This document shows, piece after piece, positions 22,582-32,749 of a DNA stretch of 64,000 nt (its first letter is position 1; the number at the start of each line of letters is the position of its first letter). Source of the stretch: Oscheius tipulae. Lineage: Eukaryota; Nematoda; Chromadorea; Rhabditida; Rhabditidae. The stretch lies in assembly GCA_037178975.1 (NCBI GenBank), contig JASJZH010000001.1:8416501-8480500 (forward strand), in the 5' to 3' direction. Position numbers and translations under genes: made by a program. The notes beneath the pieces were generated by a model. That model was not told the origin of the DNA, did not search any database, and saw nothing but the letters and a program-made list of their open reading frames with translations.

Positions 22582-23585
22582 TCAAATCGTGGCACTATCC
22601 GGGCGTCTGGCAGGATCACTGTTGGGAATGGGAGTCTGCGGAAGAGGAGCCATTCCATCCACCGGTCCACCTCCATGACTCTCAACCTCTTGTCTGCGCC
22701 GTTGTTCATTTCTCTTGGCACATTGCTTCCTCTTTCGGCTGTAGCTAATACAGAAGATGGTCAGAGAGATGATGATCACGATGATGATAATAGCTGTCCT
22801 AAATACATTACATACATTGACCAGTTTACAGAATTCCAACTGTGTTGATCGCTTTTCTCTGCGTTCCATGTTGTCCGATCGCTTTTCTCTGCGTTCCATG
22901 TTGTTCAAAGAGCTCTTTGTCGAAGAAACGCGATATGATGTCATTGTAGAAGTTCCGTCCTTCTACTTCTTTGGGGAAGATATATTGCTCCTGCTCCATC
23001 TGGGTCAGCCCAACAGCAGGGTACCCACAAACAAAAGCCATTTTCTTATTACACTTCGCACTGATCCACTTCCCAGCCAGTGTCCCTGCAGTCATCATCA
23101 TAGTACACCTTCCGATAGATGGTATGGGTGCTCCGTAGAAAAATTTCGAGCTGTTTGTTATGGAACCAGTGTCAGTCACACATTCTTCTTCCGAATCACA
23201 CTTAAGGCCGACCCAGAGATTTATACGATTCTTAGCTGATAAGACGATGGCCTCGTTTACTTCCGGATTTTCATAGACTGCCAAGGTGGCTGCTCGATCT
23301 CGACAGGCCTGGCTGGCATGGTAGTAGGTATATTGTTCTGTGTCAATCTGAACATGTTTAATGGGTCTCAAGAGACAGAAAGATAGAGAGATAGAGACAG
23401 AGACAGAGAAACAATGAAACAGAAACAGGAAGATCGTAAGAGCTTACCATCCAACAATAGCCATGAATTGACGTGTAGCCATGATTGCAACCCTGAGAGG
23501 TAGTGTAATTTTGCCGTGGGTAGTGTACTGCCCATAAGTTCTGGGGAAAGAGTAGTACTAGCAGGGCGGATAGTAAGAAGAACAT
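22582..23585 (-). CDS. C-type lectin-like type I membrane protein
   Basis: The start at 23583-23585 gives a signal peptide (MFFLLSALLVLLFPQNLWA). One C-type lectin-like domain follows: CNHGYTSIHGYCWM, then across an intron of about 100 nt YYHASQACRDRAATLAVYE, LWVGLKC, KWISAKC and MAFVCGYP. The EPN/WND calcium and sugar-binding residues are not evident, so sugar binding is doubtful. A membrane-proximal stretch contains a 10-residue tandem repeat (HGTQRKAIGQ). A 31-nt intron then precedes the transmembrane helix (TAIIIIVIIISLTIFCISY) and a basic, proline-containing tail ending at 22582-22584. The tail is very similar to that of the CX-module-like gene at 24100-26450. It is likely an extracellular recognition or matrix protein. 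A 'ggtctag' acceptor abuts the ATG. Confidence 0.8.
22847..22906 (-). repeat. Tandem 30-bp duplication in the lectin-like gene
   Basis: 'gatcgcttttctctgcgttc' plus 10 further bases is repeated twice in tandem, differing only at the end. It adds ten residues next to the membrane in frame. The related gene at 24.1-26.5 kb has only one copy of the unit. Confidence 0.85.
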
Positions 23586-23657
23586 TCTAGACCAGTGTTC
23601 TTATCAGATGAATTCTCACCGCAGTGTTATCACTTATCACCACGCACTATTTTCAAT

Positions 23658-24030
23658 CACATTCGGTAGTCTGATCTTCGGCAATAGTTCTTGAACATTG
23701 CTAAGAATTCCGAGCCTCTGACCTTGTGGTCCGGAACATTCGTCTGTCAACCCCCGATGACTCACATCTGTATAGTCTGTTTCTGTCCCCCATAGACCAG
23801 ACTCCCGCGTTCAGTTGATGAAACTCGAGCCCGAGGACATAAAAACTTAGGGTACCCCATAAACAGCTACAGTAAACAAAACTTTATCGCATTTTTGAGA
23901 CGCTGTTAACAGAAAAACTAGTCGGCATTCTGACCAGGTAGTCGGATCATTTTCATCGAAACGGAACCCTCTTCCAGCTTTCGAAGACTCTTGTTCATCT
24001 GATTGTATCCCTCATAGAGACTCAAGAGAA
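23658..24030. repeat. Chimeric duplication: CUB-gene flank joined to CUB-exon fragment
   Basis: Bases 23658-23926 copy 10358-10634 (downstream of the CUB gene). They are followed without a gap by 23927-24030, which copies part of a CUB exon (11065-11165), with reading frame for SLYEGYNQMNKSLRKLEEGS. The two source pieces are about 430 bp apart in the original, so the copy carries an internal deletion. Confidence 0.8.
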
Positions 24031-24099
24031 AACATTCGAACATCCTGTTAAACTGTGTCGACAACTTGGTTAACATGTTTATTGTTGGATAGGAACAAA

Positions 24100-26450
24100 T
24101 CAAATCTTGGCACTGTATGGACGTCTGACAGGATCTCTATGGGGAATGGGAGTCTTCGGAAGAGGGGCCATTCCATCCACCGGTCCACCTCCACGACTCT
24201 CAACCTCGTAGTCTTGTCTGCGCCGTTGTTCATTTCTCTTGGCACATTGCTTCCTCATTCGGCTGTAGCTAATACAGAAGATGGTCAGAGAGATGATGAT
24301 CACGATAATGATAATAGCCGTAATCCTAAATACATTACATACATTGACCAATTTACAGAATCCCAACAGTGTTGATCGCTCTTCTCTGCATTCCATATTG
24401 ACCATGTCGCAATGTCCTTTAGGACATTCCCAGACGACCGTCTCTGGACGAGTTGTGTTGTCTGTGGAGTTGTCGAAATCGAGCTGAAAGCTATTGGGTT
24501 GGCATATAAGTCTTTTCGCTTTTTGTAAACATGTCCTTTGTCTTGTGTACGATAACGTCTGAACTATTGATATAGCACCTCGTGTAGCTCACTCGGTCTT
24601 CTACCACCACCATGCAAGACACCGCTTCCCTTTTTCTTATTCTCTATTTTCTGTTCGTTTTGATCCGGACTATTGATGACCTGCCACCCTACGATCTGCG
24701 ACATGAGTTCCTCAAAGGCACGAATGGAGCCCAAACGGCGGCTGATATCAACGATGTTTATGGCCAAGGGACGACGTCTACGAGGGTATGCCAGTTGTGG
24801 CTCTATCGCTTTCGGTCTGGGGACAAAAGTGTCGAAGTTGAGCCAAGGTCAACTTTTGATGAATCGAAGCTGCTGCAGCTCGTGAACGAGAACAATCGCC
24901 AGACTACCCGTGAACTAGCAGAGGCACTGTCTGTCAGTCATGCTGCAGTGAAACATCATTTGAAGCAATTGAGATTTATGAAGAAACTGGGCACTTGGTT
25001 GCCGCATGACCTCATTGACACCCAGAAGTGGCAGCGCATGTCCGTCGCCCATTCTCTCCTGTCCAGGTATGAGAGGAAATCCTTTTTACCACGCCTGGCG
25101 ATGGGGAATGAGAAGTGGATAACGTAGGTAAACTTCCAAAGGAAGCGTCAATGGGTGGGTCCAGGGTAGACACCAAGTCCTGATGTGAAACCCGACACCC
25201 ATCAAAAGAAGATTATGCTGTGTTTTCTGGGATATCGAAGGAGTGGTGCACTGGGAATTGCTGGATGCTGGAAAACTACCCTTACGGCCGCCATTTATAG
25301 CCAGCAACTTGAAAAGGTTGCCGTTCGTCAGAAACGGCCGCTGAAGTCGAAAGTCACCCTGCAGATGGACAACGCGCGCCCCCATGTTGCAAACCTCACT
25401 CGCTCCAAGATCCACGACCTGGGTTGGGAGATTTTACCCCATCCTCCATACAGCCCGGTCCTTGTCCCTTCCGACTATTATCTGCTCCGGACTCCCAACA
25501 ACGAGATTGGAGGACAACAGTTCGATTCCGACGGCGCACTCAAAACCTGGTTGACAAACTTCTTCGCGTCGAAACCCAAGGTGTTCTACGAGCGTGGCAT
25601 CCGTAAGCTACCCGTGAAATGGGCAGACGTGGTACATCATTATGGTGTTTACAACGAATGAAAAAGTTGTTTGGAAGACAATAAATTTTCGCATTTGAAA
25701 AAGCGAAAAGACTTATATGCCAACCCAATAGTTTGAAAGGGAAAGTAAAAAAAAACAACAAGACGAAGGTTGTAGGCAGATTTTTGGAAAAGAAAGAAAC
25801 TGCCAGCTGCTTATAGAATTATTGTGGCGGGACGCAGAACGAATTTTTTTTTTAAACGGGCTCGAATTCGGCCAGTTTTCGAACAAATCTTTCCTTTACT
25901 TTTTCGACTTAGTTGTCTTGTCGCTATTTAGCATGTTTGTGTTAGACTGAGAGCTACCTACGTCACTGAAGAAAGGTTCGTCCGTGATATTCATAGTACA
26001 GGCAACCATTCCTTTGCTCTGGGATGGAATATAACTGTGTCCCCAATAGTACGTATTGTGATTCACGCTGAATTGTTTTCTGAATTACTAAATCTGTACT
26101 CTCTCACATGATCGGAGCGTGTGACGACAGCATTGCATGAGTTCCGACACCGGCAGCAAAGCCGACAGCTCCTCCCACAGCTGCGCCTTTTACCGCGGAG
26201 GAAAATGACGATCGTCCGGAGGAAGGAGCGGAAAAGGACGAGTGGGACGATCCAGAAGTTCCAGAAGAGCTGTGAGAACTGCTGGAGCCAACGGAGGCTC
26301 GAGCTCCACTGAAGCCACTGAAAAACGCTGGTCTTGATTAGAATATAAGATGCCCTACCGTCCGCCACCTCCTCCACGTCCTCCCCCTCCTTTAGCTATA
26401 CACAAGCCTACAGAGACTAATAGCAGAGCAAGACTCTTTGAAATGTACAT
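24100..26450 (-). CDS. CX-module-like membrane protein, split by an intronic mariner
   Basis: The start at 26448-26450 gives a signal peptide, then AKGGGGRGGGGGR, a Ser/Gly-rich stretch and a small-residue hydrophobic segment (AVKGAAVGGAVGFAAGVGTH). After a 39-nt intron comes NTYYWG and GMVACTMNITDEPFFSDV. The next exon, past a large intron that contains a whole mariner (24494-25728), reads in phase: LDFDNSTDNTTRPETVVWEC then KGHCDMVNMEC, a transmembrane helix and a proline-containing tail ending at 24100-24102. The YYWG..C...W.C...C..C order is what I expect of the nematode CX-module family. The cysteine set looks reduced. It is probably a cell-surface or cuticle-associated protein of unknown role. 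The join across the mariner is inferred from phase and domain order. Confidence 0.65.
24494..25728 (+). mobile_element. Mariner-type DNA transposon, about 1.24 kb, defective
   Basis: Terminal inverted repeats (TTGGGTTGGCATATAAGTCT and its continuation TTTCGCTTTTT; right end its reverse complement) are flanked by TA duplications at 24492-24493 and 25729-25730. The interior encodes a mariner transposase with stops and frameshifts. The two TIRs are nearly identical over about 30 bp, suggesting a fairly young insertion. It lies in an intron of the CX-module-like gene, 10 nt from the downstream splice acceptor (ctttcag). Confidence 0.92.
24612..25661 (+). pseudogene. Broken mariner transposase
   Basis: The N-terminal part shows helix-turn-helix-like DNA binding (TTRELAEALSVSHAAVKHHL, and TSTRVCQLWLYRFRSGD). 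The catalytic part keeps MDNARPHVA and PSDYYLLR, consistent with the second and third acidic residues of the DDD triad. Between them two in-frame stops (near 25125 and 25168) and a frame change near 25220-25290 break the reading frame. The C-terminal end (ASKPKVFYERGIRKLPVKWA) is intact to a stop at 25659-25661. Confidence 0.9.
25731..25960. other. Remaining intron of the CX-module-like gene
   Basis: This holds a 'gtggcgggacgc' motif like those at 15640, 30560, 54431 and 55395. Nothing else is recognisable. Confidence 0.5.
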
Positions 26451-27181
26451 ACCCTGGAAACTGGATTGGTCTCGTAGAACGACAGGATAACAGGTTACTG
26501 TTTTTGAGAAGAAAAGAAAGTTGAGCGGCGAGCCAAATTAAAGCGTACTAGGAACTATGTTTTCAGAATTTAATCAGGGGTACGGTAAGAACGACGAATG
26601 ACTCCCAGATTCCTCGGCTCAGTGATCTGCAGAAGGCAAATATGCAAGAGTTCCCATTCTATAGTAGGAATCGCAATAGTATATAGAGCTACTGTAACAA
26701 TATTTTAACTGTTAATAAATAATCGGATGTGGATTTATCGTAGTTATAAGTAGTGTGTTATGGTAGCTGCCGTATGTATCACCTTAATTTCAGGCTACAG
26801 TACCCCGTAAACTGTCAGGAGTTGGTGCTGTCAAGCTGTACGTACTTTGAAAGCTTCGCGCTGCCGGAAACACTGGATACATTTTCAAGTCAAACGTGTT
26901 TATAAGACAGAAACATTGAATGTCTACGACACAATCTATCAAGAAAGTTAAGAGGAGAGAAATCACTCGTGGAGGCCGATGCGGTCTCCCGAGCAACAGG
27001 CGAGCCCAGATAATCACGCCCTCTCTGTCAATGAGGAACTTAATCAGACTGTCGGCTGTTCCTCTTCTACTTTTCCATGATAGATGTCACAGGATGAGTC
27101 ATCAATGGCTGCCATCTCGAAATACGAAGCTGGAACGAAGTTTCTTCTTCGCCACTTCCGTGACAGTTTAGGCTAAAAATA
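26451..27181. other. Intergenic
   Basis: There is no supportable gene. It is AT-rich around 26640-26760 and contains a 'ctacagtaccccgtaa' stretch near 26794-26810. Open frames around 26920-27170 are short and not protein-like. Confidence 0.5.
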
Positions 27182-28104
27182 CTATTTGGCCTTGAAGGAA
27201 CTAACCCAAATGTCGCAGAGCTTGAAAATAGCGGCCCAGACAAGCATTATCAAGGGAACAGCTATGAAGAAGATGTACCTAGAAAGAATTCATCTCACGT
27301 TTCTCGAATAGGCACTCACTTGGACTCGTCCCCCGAACAGCCGAGACTCACATGATCACAGCGATCGTCATCACAGTACCAAGTAACTTCGACCGGAATC
27401 GAACTCGCGTTAATGAACTTGAACTGTCCCTTAAACTTGTATGATGCCTGTTTTAAAACGTGAACGATACGATCGCAAGTCCCAATTTTGTTCTTCTGAT
27501 TCAAGTAAATGCGCGTCGTAGCACTCAAGAACTAGGATTTCTATGTGATAGGACATAATTTGCTTCTCGCGGATTATAGCAACTGACGCAAATAGCCGTT
27601 GGAATAGGATATCCCTCTGCAGATTATTCTATTATGGAAGCCCTACCTGAGCAAAAAGCGGGTCATCTGCTACACTGTAAGAGCACCAAGGCGATCCGGG
27701 TGGAGAGGGTGATGTTCTCCAAGAAAAGTTCCTGGCGTTGTGTACGACAGTCTGCTGAGAGTCCAGCTTGACGACCCCTAAAGAACTTACTGTATTCGGT
27801 TGAAACAGCCAAAGAAAATGGCAGTTTATACAATTCTGTTCGTTACAGACAGAGACAACCGACTTTGAAATTATAATCGTGCATGAACAGAGTGCACTAT
27901 ACCGTCATCAGTAGGACTGTTGTTTTCCTTTAAATACGAGAGAAAGGAAGCAATGCCCGGAGAGAATGGTGCTGGCAGACTGAAAAAAAACCATTTGGAA
28001 AAGTCTAGAAGCACAGGAAACTTGTCAGTGAGACCCGTGACTGCCTGGAAAATGAGAAGAAGCGCTGCCGGTGGGCTCATCTCAAGAAGACGTCGTCCGG
28101 GCAA
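27182..28104 (-). CDS. Second CX-module-like membrane protein
   Basis: The start at 28102-28104 gives a signal peptide-like N-terminus (MSPPAALLLIFQAVTGLTD). A middle exon reads LDSQQTVVHNARNFSWRTSP, then WCSYSVADDPLFAQV. After an intron of about 110 nt the next exon reads YLNQKNKIGTCDRIV, INASSIPVEVTWYCDDDRCD and HVSLGC. A 40-nt intron precedes a transmembrane helix (YIFFIAVPLIMLVWAAIF), with a stop at 27182-27184. The order C.Y.V..DP.F..V / VEVTWYC..D.C / TM parallels the gene at 24100-26450, so both appear to be CX-module-type proteins. They are adjacent and on one strand, consistent with a local family. Joins between the signal exon and the middle exon are uncertain. Confidence 0.5.
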
Positions 28105-29322
28105 CAGAGGGACGAATTATCCGGAGCAGCTTTTTAGCACACTAATCCGCGATGTTTTCTGATTGGAGCCATGTGTTCAGAGGGCTTGTTTCTCACAGAA
28201 GGGAAAAGGGCAGTGAGAGTGAGAGATGCCCATTTGCATCTCATTTATACCCCGTCTCCTTCAGAGACCATCCGTGTGAGAAAAAAAACTCACGTATGCT
28301 CGAAGAACATGGTCGGGAGACGACTGGTGGCTAAGGACTCTTCAATAAAAGTTCTTTCTAGTTCATCGGAGAGATCTCAGTGTGTACTGGCGATTAACGA
28401 TGAAAATTGGCGGCGGAAAAACTGACACAACAGCACGTCACAAGTCTTCGAAGACTACAACTAGCGGCACGAGCTAATCTATTTTTGTTGAAAGTCGAAA
28501 AGCTAAACGTAGAAATGTTTTGGAATCACAAGAGCTCTGACTATATTTGTCTCAGTTATGGTCACAGCCGGTAAGAGGACTGAAAACGCTCCAGGATCCG
28601 AAGAAACGAACAGGGAACCGGGAAGATTGAATATGACACCATCTTTCGAAGGCTGTCAGTTAGCCGATTCATGAACTGGCTGTCATATTGCTGTCTCTCC
28701 TCCAAAAAAACGCTATAGGTATTGCGGCCCATTGTGAAATCACGATTGTAAAGTAAAAAACTTTTAGACCTGATGAAGAATAAAGGGAGCGACATCTTTG
28801 CAAGACGAGCAGAGGCAGAATAACTTGGAAAGGCTTGAGAAGTTTTGACAAATTAAAACTGGATATTTTTAAATTGCCGCAATTTTAAAAGTTTGGACTT
28901 GTCTGAAACTTCTTTATCCTAAAAATTCGCTGTTTATCTTACCAAATTCCAACCCTCTTTACACTTTTTTCCAGCTCCACTCCAGCGAAAATACTCCCGT
29001 TGTAGGAAAAAGTCATCGCGCCCTGCATTTAGCGAAAAGTATGGGCGATTCTGCCAGCGAAACGCCCACATTTCTTTCCTTTCTTTCTGACTGTTTAGCT
29101 CTCTAATTTTAGTTTTTATCTCGCTCATTTGCCCGTTTTCATAGGCAAATAGACGAAAAATCATGACTGGTTTTATAGAATTATATTCGGTAAGGACTGA
29201 TTTACAGTATTCTTCAATCCTCAGATCTGCTAACTGGAAATAAGGTTTCTGAGCGTTCCGATATGTTTTTCTTTTTCATATTGTTTATATTTCCGAGACA
29301 ATTCATTATTGTAGAGAATAAT
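28105..29322. other. Intergenic with one coding-like stretch
   Basis: No gene is assigned. A minus-strand frame at 28940-29164 (MSEIKTKIRELNSQKERKEM, then WAFRWQNRPYFSLNAGRDDF) looks protein-like and ends at a GTAAGA donor, so it may be an exon of an unplaced gene. The rest shows no recognisable coding or repeat content. The plus-strand MEK gene starts at the end. Confidence 0.4.
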
Positions 29323-31135
29323 ATGTCTTCGAGTAAGCGGAGGAATCCACTCGGCCTGATCCTGCCCCCGACGGTCAACGAGAGTGAGAAGGAAGACGGC
29401 AATCAGGTTTTTATTCCTTTTTCTTCTCTCCAAATCCACATGTTCAGGAAGATGGTGCCACCTCGATCACACTAGACGAACAGCTCAAACGTCTCGGTCT
29501 CACCGAGGGACAGAAGCAGCGAATGAACGAGTGGATGCAGGTCAAAGACTCGATCCAGTCCGATCTGTCCGAGGATGTTCTCGAAAGCTTGGGCGAGCTG
29601 GGCAAGGGCAATGGCGGTGTCGTGCACAAGATCAAGCACAAGAAGAAGAATGTCACGATGGCTCGCAAGCTCGTTCATCTCGAAGTTAAGCCATCCATCC
29701 GGCAGCAGATTATCAAAGGTTTTTAGACATTTTTCCTTGTAAAATTGGCTCAATTTAGAACTCTCCGTCCTGCACAAATGCAACAGTCCCTACATTGTGG
29801 GCTTCTACGGCGCCTTCCTGGATAATAACGACATTTCCATCTGCATGGAGTTCATGGACGGGCTGTCACTTGACATTGTACAGAAAAAGGTACATTTTAG
29901 ATTCTTACGAACGCAAACCTTTTAAGATGGGTCGCCTGAGCGAGGACTTTGTTGGCAGAATCTCCGTGGCTGTCGTGCGCGGACTAACCTATCTCAAAGA
30001 AGAGCTCAAGATCCTCCATCGGGATGTGAAGCCGTCCAACATGCTTGTGAACAGCAACGGAGAGATCAAGCTCTGCGATTTCGGCGTCTCCGGAATGCTT
30101 ACTGACAGCATGGCCAACTCGTTCGTTGGAACGCGATCCTACATGGCTGTACGTTTGCTCTTTCTCGTAATCTTTCCAGTCGGAAATTTATATTCACTAT
30201 CGTTAGAAGGACAGCTCCCTTACGGTTAAACTGCGCACTTTCTGTAGATTTTGGGCCCTGCCACGAACTTCCCCGAATTTCCATTTCTCTGTGCTTTACA
30301 CTCATTTTCTCGGATTCTAAGTGTGTTTAATCGATTCAAAGCCAAAATCTGGCAGAAAAATTTGGGAGATAATGATAATGACCGTATAAGAGAAAAATAG
30401 CTCCGTCGTTTTCTTTAATTTTTCTCTATTTTTTCTGTCAAAGTAAGCATTTCTAAAGCAGAATTTGACCCTGAATCGATTAATCACACCTAGAAAAAAG
30501 GCAAATGAACATAAGGTACTGAAAAATGCAAATCAAGCTTATTTGGGGGGAGCTCGTGGCGGGACCCAGGCTACAAAAATGCCGGAGAATGTCAGTGTAC
30601 CTTTAAAACCATGCCAGTTAGCGCTGTTCGCAAAGAAAAAATTCAGCCGGAACGCCTGACAGGCTCCCACTACTCCATTCATTCGGATATATGGTCGTTC
30701 GGACTGTCGCTCGTCGAGCTGCTGATCGGTCGCTATCCCGTCCCTACGCCCTCCAAAGCCGAGTATGCGGCCATCTTCGGCAAGTCCGAAGACCAAATTG
30801 AGCTCGCCGATGGACGAAATGATGTACATTTTTAATCTTCCTTTCACCAGAGCCAAATTCAGATTCCGAGCCTGGCAGCTTACGCGAACAGTCCGGCAGC
30901 GATGGCCATCTTCGAGATGCTCGACTACATTGTGAACGAGCCGCCGCCGACGATCCCGCTCGGCATCTTCAGCCCAGAACTCGTCCAATTCATTTCGAAA
31001 TGCTTGAAAAAGCTGCCCGGTGATCGTCCCAATCTGAAGACACTGCAGAATGAACCCTTCTTCCAGCGTTACGCCGATGCCGATGACAACGGGAAATTTG
31101 CCGAGATGGTCAAGCAATCCATCAAGATCCAGTAA
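29323..31135 (+). CDS. mek-2: MAP kinase kinase of the MEK1/2 type
   Basis: The first exon carries a MAPK docking-type motif ([11 protein letters not shown]). The kinase domain follows: [14 protein letters not shown] loop, MARKLVHLE with the catalytic lysine, [30 protein letters not shown], the activation segment [19 protein letters not shown] with the two Raf-type phosphoacceptor serines, and [12 protein letters not shown]. The C-lobe is SLKxLP-like ([15 protein letters not shown]), ending at 31133-31135. Exon boundaries by eye: 29323-29406, 29448-29718, 29759-29889, 29927-30148, 30647-30823, 30863-31135. The long intron holds an inverted-repeat element. This is the dual-specificity kinase that activates ERK downstream of Raf in the cytoplasm. 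The symbol follows the nematode orthologue and is inferred. Confidence 0.93.
30230..30590. mobile_element. Inverted-repeat element in the MEK intron
   Basis: Left arm (about 30236-30350) and right arm (about 30455-30585) are imperfect inverted repeats sharing 'gaatcgattaa', 'cacacyta', 'ggggaag/gagctcgtggc' and 'gggacc/ccc'. A third, diverged relative lies at 15541-15665. No ORF. It fills most of the 498-nt intron 30149-30646. Confidence 0.6.
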
Positions 31136-31390
31136 TATATTCAAAGAATAATGTAAGCGAAACGATCTCTCCGCACTATAATTATATTTAATTCTGTACC
31201 ATAATCCCCTCTCCCCTTTCTGTACTATTTAATTTTTCATGTTGTCATTTTTTCGAAACATGCCAGTACCCAAATGAGACCCTCCTTTCTTCTTCTAGTC
31301 CTATGCGCCCCTTTGAAAATTTTATTCGAGTGTGATCATATATGGTTCGTAGAGTCCACTTTAATTAGTCTTTTTTGTAGTCGACGCTTG

Positions 31391-31930
31391 TTCGGAGCCT
31401 GCAATATATATTTTATAGTAAATTTATTGATTGGATTGCTTATAATTGAACTTGTTCGGGTTCATTTCCCGCATTTGTACATTTACATGTGATTCTGTCG
31501 ATGCAAATAGTGGAAAATTGTCGAAAAGGAGGAGAAAAGTTTTGATGAATATCTAACGGTTCGCGGCCTGTGTTTCAAGATTTCTAGATGCAGTTCTCGT
31601 GATTCTACATCCGAGGTGAAGGATATTTGATCTGAAAATACCTTTTCCTCGATAAAAACTGCGGCTCGAAACATGATCTTTAGCTTGAGAGTTATTTGTG
31701 ATTCGCTGATTAACCGAGGCCATTGAAAATTGACAAGATTTCGTCCTTTCTCCGGAAAATACAGCCCTTTTTTCCTGCGAAAACTCACTCTTTATGCTCT
31801 CTTCCACTCCCAGCACGCCCAACTTTGAGTTGAAGTAGAAGACGAGGAAAAGAAAGATGACTGCCATTACGGGAATAAATAAGTGAACGCCTAGACTGCA
31901 TTTTTTGGGAGAAAAACCTCTCACTTTCGA
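31391..31930. repeat. Inverted duplication, copy 1
   Basis: This block is repeated in reverse orientation at 34204-34743 with high similarity. The two copies bracket NDUFS5 and the Ras-like GTPase gene. Confidence 0.9.
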
Positions 31931-32015
31931 CAATGTCGTAAATTACATCCATGGCCATGGCAAGAGCGAGTAGTTGAGAGACGAATTCGAGCGTGGACCT
32001 ATTGATTCGGGCCAC
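31483..32015 (-). CDS. Possible type II membrane protein, unidentified
   Basis: Read on the minus strand, an open segment contains KVRGFSPKKC then a strong hydrophobic helix (VHLFIPVMAVIFLFLVFYFN) followed by SKLGVLGVEESIK and a downstream frame with ESQITLKLKIMFRAAVF and DVESRELHLEILKHRPRTVR. An upstream frame begins MARINRSTLEFVSQLLALAM. Joins are not settled. The layout (short cytoplasmic N-terminus, one helix, lumenal stem) resembles a type II Golgi enzyme start, but the catalytic part is not visible. The gene is partly duplicated in inverted form at 34204-34743. Low confidence; it could be a fragment. Confidence 0.35.
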
Positions 32016-32132
32016 GTTCTAAGAATTTCGAGGTCTAACGGATATTGCTCTCTGGTGATGTAATTACACGGAAGGATGTTAATCGACCTCACGATGATAA
32101 TATTTCGCTAAAGGAGTACGTTTTTTTCAGGG

Positions 32133-32577
32133 ATGGCGACGGGAAACCGAGTACCCGAGCAGCTCACGACGCTCTCGCCTACCCTCAAGACTCCACTGTC
32201 GGATACGCTCAATGTTCCTCTCTCCCAGCAAGGTGTTTCCCTACTGTCAAGCCGAAAAAGTAGCCTATTTCAGGAAGAATTTGCGGCTTTTTCGAGTCTC
32301 AGTTCTACAGATGCATGGAGGCTTACGGGGCCAAGCTTGGGCGCAAGTACTGCGACCTGGAACACCGGGATTTCCAGGAATGCATGACCAGCGACAAACA
32401 AAAAAAGGTATAAGTTTTTTTTAAACAAAAAATAACTGAATTTAGCGCGCCAAGGCCATTGCCGATCAGCGTCGTAAGCTCTACTGCGAGGGAAAGATCG
32501 ACGCGGCCTTCGAAGAGAATCATCCGCTGCCGGGCACCTTCAAAACTGACTACTTCTCAAACAACAGGATCAATTAA
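32133..32577 (+). CDS. NDUFS5: Mitochondrial complex I subunit NDUFS5
   Basis: Three exons (32133-32232, 32274-32407, 32446-32577) encode about 120 residues. The centre, FYRCMEAYGAKLGRKYCDLE then HRDFQECMT, has the four cysteines of the NDUFS5 twin-cysteine helix pair with C-x12-C and C-x9-C spacing as in the human protein. The C-terminal half is RRKLYCEGKIDAAFEENHP and ends in YFSNNRIN. This is an accessory subunit of NADH:ubiquinone oxidoreductase that enters the intermembrane space by the Mia40 oxidative route. The start codon lies 2 nt after a 'tttttttcag' acceptor, which suggests spliced-leader trans-splicing. Confidence 0.9.
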
Positions 32578-32749
32578 GATGCCCGATTGTAGGACACTCC
32601 CATTTATAGCATGTAAGATGAAGTTATTTCAATTGTAAACACGTGAGGGCAAATAAGGCTAACGATATGTCAAGGCAGAGAGAGAGAGAGAGATAATAGA
32701 TAGATATTTTATTTGTCATATGAACACATTGAAAGAGCGAAAGAAATGG
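32578..32749. repeat. 3' region with GA and ATAG microsatellite
   Basis: 'agagagagagagagataata' lies at about 32677-32696 between two convergent genes. Confidence 0.7.
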
